Position numbers and translations under genes: made by a program
NCBI GenBank assembly: GCA_025890175.1
Contig: JANPYM010000006.1
Location: forward strand, 312,024 to 376,023
Origin: Ciborinia camelliae
Taxonomy: Eukaryota > Ascomycota > Leotiomycetes > Helotiales > Sclerotiniaceae
Direction of reading: 5' to 3'
DNA length: 64,000 nt
The notes under the pieces: generated by a model
What the model saw: the letters and a program-made list of their open reading frames with translations, nothing else
The model's database searches: none
Told to the model about the DNA's origin: nothing
Part shown: in pieces, positions 34,925 through 45,161 of the stretch
Position numbering within the stretch: the first letter of the stretch is position 1
Layout of the letters: each line of letters starts with the position of its first letter

Positions 34925-35088
34925 GCATCCTACCACAGAAAAGAGCTCACAATACAAGAATGTAAATTGTATGAATTGAAGAAATTGTATTAATCACTTA
35001 AGTGTAGCTCAAGAGGGAGTTTATATAGATAATCGCACGCGGAAATTTTGCATGTAACGACATCTTTGTCACGCGTCCACATCCAACA
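34925..35088 (-). mobile_element. possible Copia-like LTR remnant
   Basis: Read on the minus strand, the segment starts TGTTGGATGTGGACGCGTGA, has a TATA box (CTATATAAACTCCC) about 70 bp on, and reaches TTCTTGTATTGTGAGC, the layout of short fungal Copia LTRs. The downstream end is uncertain and no gag-pol sequence is visible. Alternatively this is simply the tenth left-pointing box of the tandem array (35019). Confidence 0.35.
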
Positions 35089-35769
35089 CCTTATCTAATA
35101 AAGTGGTCAATGTCTAAATTGTGCGGGGGCACTAAAAGCTATCCTCCTCAAATATCAGACAAATCTATCTCAATGCTTTAATCCAGCTAGAACATTAAAG
35201 AGTTGTTATCATCTCCTATAATTATAATGCATAGATTTAACTCGAAGAATGAAGACTCTCGTCTGAGAGTATTCTATTTGAACAATTCTCCACCGCTAAA
35301 TTCAATAACCGAGCCCCTTGAATTGTTCGGGATATTATTAGATAACTTTACAAATACATATTTGCTAATCTGAAATACTCAATTTTGAATACAACTATTA
35401 ATATCCAGGAAGGAACACCGAAAACCTTCTTGTACCGTCTAACCAAAGAGAAAGTGCGAGCACCCCACTCACTAGTCCCGCAAGGGAACAACCCCAAACC
35501 CCAAACCCCAAACCTAATGGACAACCGAAGAGAAAGTGAAGCATCCTCTCCAGCACTCGAGGAAACAACCACTGGCAGCAAAGGAACCCAAATTCGTCGC
35601 CCGACAGCCGAATTAACATGCCTAGTCAACAATTATTCTCTCGGTAAACCTAAATTTGAATTCTAAATATTGTAACAAAAATGCCATTACGAGCTGAATA
35701 CCTTGAATTTGAATTTTTTGGGGCATTTTTTTGATGTTTTTTTTACTTTTTGAACTTTTTTGGAACTTT

Positions 35770-35884
35770 GGATTTTGGATTTTGGATTTTGGATTTTGGA
35801 TTTTGGATTTTGGATTTTGGATTTTGGATTTTGGATTTTGGATTTTGGATTTTGGATTTTGGATTTTGGATTTTGGATTTTGGA
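35770..35884. repeat. 7-bp tandem repeat GGATTTT, about 16 copies
   Basis: Near-perfect GGATTTT heptamers run for about 115 bp. Confidence 0.95.
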
Positions 35885-36020
35885 CATTTTACTTTTCGAT
35901 TTTTCATTTTTGAAGATGCTCTAAAATGATTTGAGATAACTTTATTATCAATATGATTCTAAATCAAACGAGAGATATTGGATGAAAGATAATACGTTAG
36001 ATAATGTTGAGAGTAGCCAG

Positions 36021-36075
36021 GGCCGTATGAGCCGTACGGACCGCGAAGCGGCCCGTAGGCCTAATACGGTCTAGC
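36021..36075 (+). repeat. short dispersed repeat with GCCGTAT...ATACGG ends (copy 1)
   Basis: The segment starts GCCGTATGAGCCGT and ends CCTAATACGGTCTAG. The reverse complement of 63447-63498 has the same two ends (GCCGTATGAGCCGT, CCTAATACGGCCTAG) with a different middle. The ends of each copy are partly complementary. Confidence 0.55.
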
Positions 36076-36453
36076 GCCCTATCTCAAGCTTAAATAGCAT
36101 ACAAGGTTCAATCTTAGTTCTATAGTAATTTCAAATAACATCACACAACTTGCACCTTCACGTGATCTACCTTTTCAACAGATAATAGATACTCTCATTG
36201 TTTGAAATAGATTCGAATAATTGAAGATAATGTTCAGATTGATTTCGAATACAATCGTAATTGTTTAGAACGATTCCACATATAAGTATAATTATTTGAA
36301 ATAGTTTTGAATGTAGTTTTAATTGTTCAGAATGATCTCGAATATAATTTCAATTCTTCAAGATACTCCTGGACAACCCGGATGATATAGGATGATATAT
36401 ACAATCTCAAGTGTATGTACTATCTGATCTATACTTTCTATTCACTCTATAAT

Positions 36454-38436
36454 CTACAAAGACTTCTGAAGAGTCCGGATGATTCTTACATAGTCAAGTC
36501 TAACCGGTACAATCCCCCCCTTTCTTTCATCTGTACATGCATCTAATCGCTTATTGGCTATTTCCAATGCCGTGAGACCTTCATGATTCGGTATCGTGAC
36601 GTTAGCGCCATGAGATACCAGGAGTTTCACCACCTTTGAGAGCCCACCTGAAGCCGCAATGCTCAGCGCTGTATTTCCTCCGATGTCTTGAGCATCAATA
36701 GGCACCATCAGCTCAATTAGGGCTTTCACAGCCCCTATTCTGAAGTATTGGGTATCCGTGCGACCACTTGCAGCACAATGAAGAGCTGTCCTTTGGCTAT
36801 GATCTACTGCCGATGTAACCGAGCCATTTTTAACGAGGATTCGAATGATTTCGGGCAGAAGCTTCTTATTGATTGATGCTGCATGATGCAGGACGGTTTG
36901 GCCACCATCATCTCTCCATTTGAGGGCTGCTGCATGGAGTTTGCAAAATGTCTCCACGGCGTGCACCTGTGCAGAGGATACTGCATCTCGTATGGGAGGC
37001 GCAACCTGGGGGTTTCGGTTATCGAGGTTTACACCATACGCTGCCAGCAGCTTGATGATGCCGATGTCTCCTGCCAGGCTGGCATACTTCATCGGTGTGA
37101 ATGACACATGGTCAATGTTGATTCTCGCCGGCAAATTGGCGTCGGCCCCGTGTTGAAGGAGAAGCTGGACCACTCTCTCATCCCTCGCAGCGGTGAGGCA
37201 TGTATGCGACTCGTACTTGGTATTGTCGATGTAGCCATTCACATCCACACCATGCGCTATCAGCATATCCATGATGTCCAACCGCTTGGAGATAGGTATA
37301 CGCTTCGAGATCTTCCGAGATGAAGAGCGGCCTGCTGCCACTGAAAGCAGGCTTCGAGTTCCGATAACTTGGCCAGCATTTCCTCTCCCATAGAAGTTCT
37401 TCTGGGCATCTAGAAGGAGGGCAACAACTCCTAGATGCCCCTTTTCGCATGCAAGCTCCAGTGGGTAATAGCCGTCACCATGACGCCAATGAGGACCACG
37501 CGCATGTGGCATCGCTACAAACTGAGCCCAATTGATGTTTTCTGCTTGTGACAGGGCCGAAATGATTGATTTTAGTCCATAGACACAAGCTGTGAATAAG
37601 ATGGATGGTGGATCGGTCACGCAGTATGAACGATCTTGCATCTCCCAAGATGTATTGCAATCATCGGGAATCATATGAATCCATTCGCTCAAGGCATCGC
37701 TACACCCATCGCTCCCGATGAACTTCTTCAAGAGATAGCTGGTGACTGAATCTGCTTGGCTATTTTTGCAATGCAGAGGCCAATACTTCGTTGCGTACGC
37801 GGCGATTTCATCATTATGCTGGATGATTTGGTGTAGTGTTCCATCTAGTTTCTCTTCCTTCTCGTCATCCTCCCCATTCTTATGTTCATCGGTCCCCTTA
37901 TCCCCTTTCGCTTCTCCAGCAGGAACTAATTCGGCAGCTCGGTACAGAAATACGCTCAGGCAGCGATCCATTAGAAAGATATTACTGGCTTCGGGTTTGA
38001 AATCGTCCTTTTCGTTAAGGAATTCTTGGATCGAAGGATGTGCGAATCGAAATGAATTGGTTTCGCCGTCCAAAACAATCAAACCGGAGCACATATCAAG
38101 TATTTTCTCCGCCGATAGTGTCAACATCTCCCCCGTGTAAGGATCTACTGCGATGAGAGCAATGATCATTTTGGGACCCAAGGGAACCGGTGCACCGATG
38201 AGCACTTGCATTGTCCTGGTTGCAATATGTCGACGAGACGATTTCGTCCTCATGATGCTTTTGTAGATAACCTCATATGTATCTCGGAGTGTGTTCGGAA
38301 GGTCGTGCACCATGCGGCGGTCTTCATCAACAACTGCCATGTTCGTAGTACACAGTTGTTGAGGGCGAAGAGATATCCAGCGATACCTGACCATGTTAGC
38401 TATAGAAACGTCGGTATGAAGACGATTAACTGACAT
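36454..38436 (-). pseudogene. NLR/STAND-like protein lacking its NACHT core: winged-helix-like region plus ankyrin repeats
   Basis: The open frame encodes 660 residues. Residues about 15-30 (ANMVRYRWISLRPQQLC) match the region just after a fungal NACHT domain. LPNTLRDTYEVIYKSI (about residue 45) begins the winged-helix-type segment, which includes SGLIVLDGETNSFRFAHPSIQEFL. Residues about 325-645 form ankyrin repeats such as GYYPLELACEKGHLGVVALL, TALHCAASG and GNTALSIAASGGLSKVVKLL. Fungal NACHT-ankyrin proteins normally have 300 or more residues before this point, with P-loop and Walker B motifs. None is visible here, although an N-terminal remnant lies upstream at 39130-39474. It is most likely a decayed NLR gene. 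A short ankyrin protein still made from Met1 cannot be excluded, since 1.98 kb has stayed open. Confidence 0.7.
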
Positions 38437-39129
38437 TTCCTGAACTTGTGTGACAAGTGTATCGATGATGTGCTGCTTCCACTTAGAGCCTGGTATTTGT
38501 CTTTGATGGAGTAACTATTGCTATATGTCCTCGTTGATGGTTTGCTTCGTTCGCTTTCTTTGGTATGTTAAGGGTAGTTGTATGGGAACAATGTATGTAG
38601 TACAAGGAGTAGATTGATGCACTCCCCCAGGATTGAGTTGGTCGATTCAAAGTTGAGAAATGACGATCCGAGTAATATCAACCTTCAGTGTCATACCAAA
38701 TCATGTCATATGTAATGTGAGTCACCAATGATTCACCATTTTCTCTGTTGCGGAATGTTTTCCCTCTCGCCCACTACCCAAGACTTCAGTTCTGTTGTGA
38801 TACATCTGTATAGCTTACACAATGTTTACTCTTTATCGAATAGCATAGATCCTTCAATGATGTTGCAGTCTGAGGAGTTGGCTGCTCAAAGTTTCGACGC
38901 AGTGACACGATCATGCCCATTTACACATTGTGCCTAGGCTCTTAGAGAGCGAACAGATATTATTCTGGAAGCTCACCATCTATTGAATCCCTCAATTCAT
39001 CGATTTTGTAAGATGTGATCGGGAGATATGGGGCACTTCAACTGTTGAGAAGGCGTCAACTCAAGGTGGATGGTGACGAGGTGACTCATCCTGTGAACCA
39101 AATAGGTTCATTAGTTTAACACTACTTCA
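38437..39129. other. spacer within the NLR relic
   Basis: This is about 690 bp with stops in all frames. I see no P-loop or Walker B motif on the minus strand. It lies where a NACHT domain would be expected, so the core was probably deleted. Confidence 0.5.
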
Positions 39130-39474
39130 CCCGCAGCTGAAATACGATTGAGGTCCTCTTCCAAACCCTTTGATGTAATTTCCAACGCAGTGCTTATCCG
39201 TCCTTGCCCCAAGATAGCTTCAGTTCCCAATCACGTTGATGTCGTACTGGTCGTTGATTTGTTGTAGTAACAGATAGCTTGAGACGCCGAGCCTCAAGAT
39301 TATTGTGCATAATTTCACCAATGGTTCCCCGATACCAACCTCATCGATTGACCCAGGCCTTAGATATATCAGCTCGTAGTATTTGCACCGAGAGACTAAC
39401 TCGGCAGCTTGTTCGGCCCTGACAATCATAGCAGCCGATGCCTCGTTCGCTTTCGACTGCGATTGAGAAAGCAA
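39130..39474 (-). pseudogene. N-terminal fragment of a fungal NLR (NACHT-associated helical domain)
   Basis: The minus frame reads EQAAELVSRCKYYELIYLRP, then EPLVKLCTIILRLG, which resembles the helical domain before NACHT in fungal STAND proteins. The frame breaks near 39220. A second frame continues with ISTALEITSKGLEEDLNRIS and ends in a stop. At least one frameshift or lost splice site separates the pieces. It lies upstream of the ankyrin frame on the same strand, so both are probably parts of one gene. Confidence 0.5.
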
Positions 39475-39928
39475 TGGGAGAGTAGCATAGCACAGATGTT
39501 AGTGTTGACTGCTTGATGAGATTTATCCTTTAGGGAGCAGACGTTAGCCGTGTGGCCCTAGGACAAAGGTGATACAAAGCTTCATTTTCTATGCTGATGC
39601 CCATTCACGAGTGCTGCTTTGAGCGAAGAGCTATATTGATCGTTTCAGTGTCATTTAATACTTAAGGATCTATTGCGAGAAGAAAGAATTTCGAAACTGG
39701 AAAACTGGCTGTCAAACTGAGATTCGTCAAAACCTCGATCTCTACAATTACATTTTCAATTATATCGCCAGTCATGATAAGACTAAGACTAGCCAAGCAA
39801 GTTCACACAACAGGCTGTGACACCCGAACGAAGAAAGGTGAGGTTACCAACCACATGACTACATGCGAGGCGTCGAATAATATTTCATACATAAATTTTC
39901 TAAATGCAGTTCAAAGACCTAGAAACTA
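39475..39928. other. intergenic region
   Basis: I see no gene here. It contains the 3' flank of the AP-1 gamma gene and possibly the lost 5' end of the NLR relic. Confidence 0.4.
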
Positions 39929-42632
39929 CTATTTTGGCTCCGACCAATCTACCTGATCCGTGACTTGTCCCGCAGTTGGGTGTGCATAAGTAATCTTTAA
40001 TCTCAATCGTAATGGCGGCTACAACAGTCAGCAAATAGTCTACAAAGTTTTCACATTAGGGAAACTTACTCCTCTACTTCCTGTAATTCTCATTGATTGT
40101 GTTGCTTCTGCCCCAGGTCCCAAAGTCGAATTTGACATGGCGTTCAATTGAAGTTTTTGTGTTTTGGGTACAGCAGCTTGTAATGCCACTGAAGAGAAAG
40201 ATTGGTGCATGGATGAGTTTCTGAATCGAGCCAAGACTTGTACGAGTCCTTCTGCATTTCGTTGAAGTTGCAAAACAATATTGAGATCATTTTTATTGTA
40301 ACATGGGTGTGTGGGAATTGAAGGTGCTTGAGGTGGAGGTGAAGATACACCAGAAAAGAGATCATTTGAGGGAGTTGCCGTGGCAGAAGGGGGTTGTGGA
40401 GATGGCGTGCTGTCAAATAAGTCCATAATTGAACTCATGTTTGACTTATGAGCTGGGGGAGATGTAAGTTGAGATGAGTCGGTGCCTCCAAGTATATCTG
40501 CGAGAAGGTCTGCATTAGATCCACCATTAGCACCACCGATATTTGCGTCAGGCATCCCTCCATCTCCCATTAGGTCAAATAAAAGATCTTGTTCTGCTGG
40601 TTTGACGGTCTTCGACTTCCTGTTTGATGCTTTACTTGGCTTCCTACTTGCCTCGCCAAGGACTCGTGATTCTTCCTTGATTTGTGGTGGAGGCATCTTC
40701 TCCAAAACACCTTTTCTAATGGAGTCATAGCTAAATAAGTTGCCGTATTCCACCGCGCGCTGTTGAACCTCAATGTCAAGATTCGTGGCATTATTCAGTA
40801 AAATTCGTCGGATTCGATCAATTTGCGCAGGGTCTGATAGACGTGTGCTGAGCTTCATCAAGGATGTGATGATATATTCGGTTGCAATTTGGGTGGCGTA
40901 ACTGCTGTTAAGAATTGTCGAGAACAAATCAACAACTTCATTCTCCTTGACTTCTTGGACAAGCTCCTCTTCCTCGTATTGCCCACCACGAAGCAAAGTC
41001 TCTCCATACTCACCAATGCACCATGCACCGGCCAAAGTGAGACCTTCTTGAGTGATATCCTTCTTCAGGCTAGTATATAGCTTTTGTACGGCATAAGTTT
41101 GTAGTTCGGGGGTAGTCGCAATTAATCTGATAAATGAGGACAAAATCTGCTCTTTGACGTAGTTCCCTGCCAAGGTCAAAACTCTAAGCATGGTATCCAC
41201 ATGCCATCTTTTGTTAGGTGAGAATCGGTCTGCTGCGATACCAATCTGACTGGTCATAATTGGCTTGAACTCGTTATCGGCAACTTCCAAGAAAGCAAGG
41301 AGCTCTCTAATAAGTACTCTAACATTGCTCTCATTGATGAGAGTAAAACTCAAATCCAATGCACGCCTCCTGATACTGATATCGGGATCTCGCAGACATT
41401 CCAGTATAGTATTTCTATGTCGCTGGACAGCATTTGGCTCAATGGCGACCACCTTGATGAGTGTATTCAAAGCGACATATCGAATATTATTGTCCCGATT
41501 TGAAAGGAACTTTCCGAGGATATTGACACCAAGTACTCTCAAACCAGAATCGGCTTCGATATCAAGAATAGTGAGGACAGCCTCGTATAAAATAGAGTTT
41601 CCAACGTTCTTCGAAGAGTCGGTATTCGTAGCAACTTGAGCTAAGATATCGTTTATCTGCTCACTGGTTTCTGGATCTCCGCGGCCAAGAACTCTCAACA
41701 GTTGTAATATCTTAACTTGTAAGAATGGATCTGTAACTCCAGTAACATCATGCTCAGGGGCGTAACCCGAGCTAGCCAAGCCCTTCAGCGTTCGGACTAA
41801 CCCTCCGCTAAATGGTCTAAATTTCTCCACGATTCCTTCCTCTCCACCTTCTGCCTCATCCATCTCACACAGGTTTGTTACCAATGTAAGACCGCACAAC
41901 AATACACCATGGTTTCGATCCGACAGGAGATTTGCGGCCTTTTCGAGGAAATGTTCTTGTAAATCTGGGACTTTCTTGCATATTCTCATAGCACATAATG
42001 CAGCCTTACGACGGATATAGGGATTTGCGGTAGAGAGAAGGGTTTCGATTTCGGGGAATAAGTCTCGAGACATTTCGACTGATGCAATGTTTCCAAGGGT
42101 ACATAGAGCCAGACCAACGATATATTGATTAGAGTGGTTGAGGTCACTATGTTTAAGTCAGCTTCACAGTTCTCCGAGAGCATAACAATTGTACATACTT
42201 CTTTAAAGAGTTGGTAACCAATGTCAACACCTCCTGATTCTCATCCAGTAAAAGCATCGTCCCCAAATATCCCAATCTCTTGTCTGCGAATCTTGGAGAT
42301 GCAAGAAGCTTGAGACATTCTATCTGACCAAAATGTGTTCTCTCGCCCAATGTGAACAGGTATAATAACTTCGCTACATTGTTTCGTCTGCCCATCCAAC
42401 ATGTCAGATATATTCAAATCAACAAGCGGTGACCTTCCTACCTGACATTATGATCACCACTTTCTTCACGGAAGCTTGCTCTTATAGCAGCACTTTCCTT
42501 TTGCACAACTGCGCGCTCATCTGCGATTGTTTTTGAAGCTCGCACATTGCGAATGAATTGCTTCACTATATATAATGAGCATGGAAATCGAGGGGTATGG
42601 GGGGACTTTGTTTACTACTTACATGAACTCAT
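39929..42632 (-). CDS. apl4: AP-1 complex subunit gamma (gamma-adaptin), 5 exons, 829 aa
   Basis: Gamma-adaptin is the large subunit of the AP-1 clathrin adaptor, which sorts cargo between trans-Golgi and endosomes. In gene order the exons are 42632-42623, 42565-42442, 42387-42199, 42146-40070 and 40018-39929. They total 2490 nt and splice to a start reading [20 protein letters not shown]. Introns of 51-57 bp have GTAAGT, GTAGGA, GTATGT and GTAAGT donors. The alpha-solenoid trunk (about 1-590) shows [39 protein letters not shown] and [15 protein letters not shown] Ser/Pro/Gly hinge follows with clathrin-box-like Leu/Asp motifs ([18 protein letters not shown]). The ear domain (about 720-829) ends [16 protein letters not shown]...VDWSEPK. 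The length is normal. The last exon is easily missed because the long frame runs on into the final intron. Confidence 0.95.
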
Positions 42633-43279
42633 TCTGATACTGTTCAAGGCCCACAATGGGCCAAACTTCGAAAACTTCCCAGCTTAAAAAATGTCAAGAT
42701 TTGCTTCAAAAAATGAGCAAAAATGATGTGAATTAATCGTCGTTGATGTTCCTGGAGTGCCTAATTGGTGATGCAAAGGCCACCATATTCGCTTGCTTGA
42801 TGTCTCTTGTCTCTCTTGTCTCTTTCAGGGTGCACACCTCCATGCTCAGCCTAGTCCGTGTCTGTGCTAGAGTGATGTGGCGCCCGAGGCTACGATTGAA
42901 CCAAATGTGGCTAATGCTAAATAAGGTCTTGATCTGCGGGTAAGGCCATTGGCGCAGTGGAAATATAAACCCGTGGATACATGGATAGTGGATAGCCTCG
43001 AGTCTCATCATAATCAAGAACCAGTCACTCTGGTCAGAATTATTGTTAATGTATATGAGTGAGTGAGTATATGAAGAGGATAGCAAATACATCCCGTTGA
43101 ATCTCTTTTTATGAAATGATATATTCAACTCAATCCATAAAAGTTTTGATAACTTTTCCAAAATTCATTTCATTTCAAAAGGGGCACTCTTAACATTGAA
43201 GGAGCTTGCTTCATTTGCCCAAGTTCAACCGTTGCGACAAGCTTCACTTAGCTTCCAGAACGATTTCAATCCATAAAAA
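42633..43279. promoter_or_regulatory. shared divergent intergenic region
   Basis: The 647 bp separate the start codons of two divergently transcribed genes, AP-1 gamma and the sterol acyltransferase, and must contain both promoters. No TATA pair or other motif was identified with confidence. Confidence 0.5.
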
Positions 43280-45161
43280 ATGTCTACTTCTGCAGACATC
43301 TATACCAATGGAAATAGTCATGATCATATCCTACGTCACAGACCAGCAAACGCTTCTAACCCAGCAGTTATTCGAACGATAACAGCTGAAGAGGGGTTAT
43401 TACCACCATTCAATGGTACCAAAGACTTCTCCGAGGATGGTATTTCTACTGGTTCAGCCAGGTAAATCTTTCAAATTAGTTTTGTTACTACATCTGACAT
43501 TGAGTAGTGGACGTACAACACCTATTCCTGAAGATGCACCTCCCTCCGTTCAATCAATGTTCTCTGTGAAGAGACAAATCAAAGCAGAACAAAAACGACG
43601 TATTTTCCCTATAATTGAATATACTTCACGGGTCTCGCATTTGGATCCTCACAGTGACCATCATGACTTTCAAGGATTCTATGTTTTATTCTGGATTGGT
43701 CTCGCCATTATGGCTATCACGACAATGTTGCGAAACATCAAAGATACTGGATATCCTATGAGAGTTGAAATTTGGCAGCTATTTACAGTAAAGATTTGGG
43801 AACTTGCTGTCGCAGATGGGCTAATGGTTGCATCTACATCCGTTAGCCTGCCGCTTCATAAATTTTTCAGGAGTAAAAGAGGGAAAAAATTGGGATTTCA
43901 ATGGACCAAAGGCGGGATGGCTATACAAAGTTTATACCAAATTATTTGGATGGCATTCTGGGTTTCGTAAGTGTTTCTTCGATGGTAGAGCGCATTGCTG
44001 ACAAGTGATGTAGCATACCATTCTATCGAGATTGGACATGGACTGCTCAAGTTTTTCTTTTAATTCATACAATGGTTCTACTCATGAAAATGCATTCATA
44101 TGCATTTTACAATGGTCACCTTAGCGAAACAGAACGACGATTACAAGAGCTTGACTCCCCAGCAACAGCTTCAAAAGCACCAGCATATCAATATCCAAGT
44201 CCAAGTCCAGGTCATAAACGAACAGCGTCAGAGCTCAAAGCTTTTAATCAAACCAAAGCTGATGAGCTTGCCAGTCTTAGGGAAGATTTAGCTATCGAAT
44301 TGACATCAACAATGGGCTCGGTCACCTATCCTCGAAACCTCACGTGGTATAATTATGTCGATTATATATTTTGTCCCACACTCTGCTACGAGCTCGAATA
44401 TCCACGCACGGCCGGCATAAATTGGTCGGAGTTGGGTTATAAGACTGTCGCCACATTCGGTGTCATCTTCCTACTCACGATGACGTCCGAAGAGTTCATC
44501 CACCCCGTTATGATAGCATCGGCTACTAGACTTCAAACCGCAACCACATTTTCCGAAAATACGCTCGTCATTGCCGAATCAATCAGCTTACTGCTCTTTC
44601 CTTTCATGATAACTTTCCTTCTCGTATTCCTTGTAATATTTGAATTCGTCCTCGGTGCTTTTGCTGAGATAACATGTGCGTATGACCTTTTACCGGGAAG
44701 TCATGGCTGCTTCCTCTCGAACTTACTTGCACCTATCTCCCACCTCCCTGACTTGCACCGAACTAACAACTTCTTCCCAATCCGCAGGTTTCGCAGATCG
44801 TCACTTCTACTCCGATTGGTGGAATAGCACCGACTGGATGCAATTCTCTCGCGAATGGAATATTCCCGTGCACCACTTTTTCCATAGACACGTATATCTC
44901 GGCTCCCGCTCATACATAGGCAAAGGAGGAGCCACATTTATAACATTCCTCATTAGTGCCATCGGTCATGAAATAGTTATGGCTTGTATCACTAAGAAAA
45001 TTAGAGGATACGGAATGGTAGCTCAGATGAGTCAGCTTCCTATCATTTGGTTACAGAGTAGATCGTGGGCTAGAGGGAAGAAGGTGTTGAATAATGTGTG
45101 TTTTTGGTGTAGTATGATTTTGGGGTTGAGTGGGATATGTAGTTTGTATGTTTTATTGTAA
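43280..45161 (+). CDS. are2: sterol O-acyltransferase (ACAT/ARE type), 4 exons, 558 aa
   Basis: This is an ER membrane enzyme of the MBOAT superfamily that esterifies sterols with acyl-CoA for storage in lipid droplets. Exons are 43280-43461, 43508-43966, 44014-44675 and 44788-45161 (1677 nt). Introns are 46, 47 and 112 bp. After a cytosolic N-terminus of about 120 residues come several hydrophobic helices. Family motifs are HSYAFYNGHL (about 240), CPTLCYELEYPRT, FADRHFYSDWWN (about 435; the FYxDWWN signature) and WNIPVHHFFHRHVY. GHEIVMA at about 494 carries the likely catalytic His. The third intron interrupts the codon for Cys just before FADRHFY. The family also includes diacylglycerol acyltransferase DGAT1; PTLCYELEYPRT and overall resemblance favour the ARE1/ARE2 branch, and the choice between ARE1 and ARE2 is arbitrary. 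Confidence 0.9.

Larger units (their letters stand above)
28440..35030. repeat. array of nine diverged ~730-bp tandem units with divergent TATA-like pairs
   Basis: Right-pointing TATA-like boxes lie at about 28728, 29498, 30218, 30981, 31737, 32422, 33222, 33939 and 34594. Left-pointing boxes (seen as GTGTTTATATA or close) lie at 28453, 29236, 29972, 30746, 31481 (weak), 32187, 33014, 33732, 34389 and possibly 35019. Spacing within each series is about 630-830 bp. Within a unit the two boxes are 200-270 bp apart and flank a purine-rich then pyrimidine-rich stretch around a core with GAATTAGAT-like and ATTCAC-like motifs. The 420-585 bp between units keep loosely shared motifs (GGGATGAGAT, GATAATGAT, AGTGACAGT). 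No ORF over about 120 codons exists, and none is shared between units. Homology was judged by eye. Confidence 0.6.
35089..36453. other. gene-free region with satellite repeats
   Basis: No convincing gene is present; overlapping 90-codon frames at 35348-35666 lack motifs. It includes the GGATTTT satellite (35770-35884), the short GCCGTATGAGCCG repeat (36021-36075) and about three diverged ~45-50 bp repeats built on TTCGAATAnAATnnnAATT (about 36225-36360). Confidence 0.5.

Noticed and set aside
42931..42960. TAAGGCCATTGGCGCAGTGG, which looks like a tRNA A box
   Set aside because: No B box or foldable cloverleaf follows, so it is not called a tRNA or SINE.
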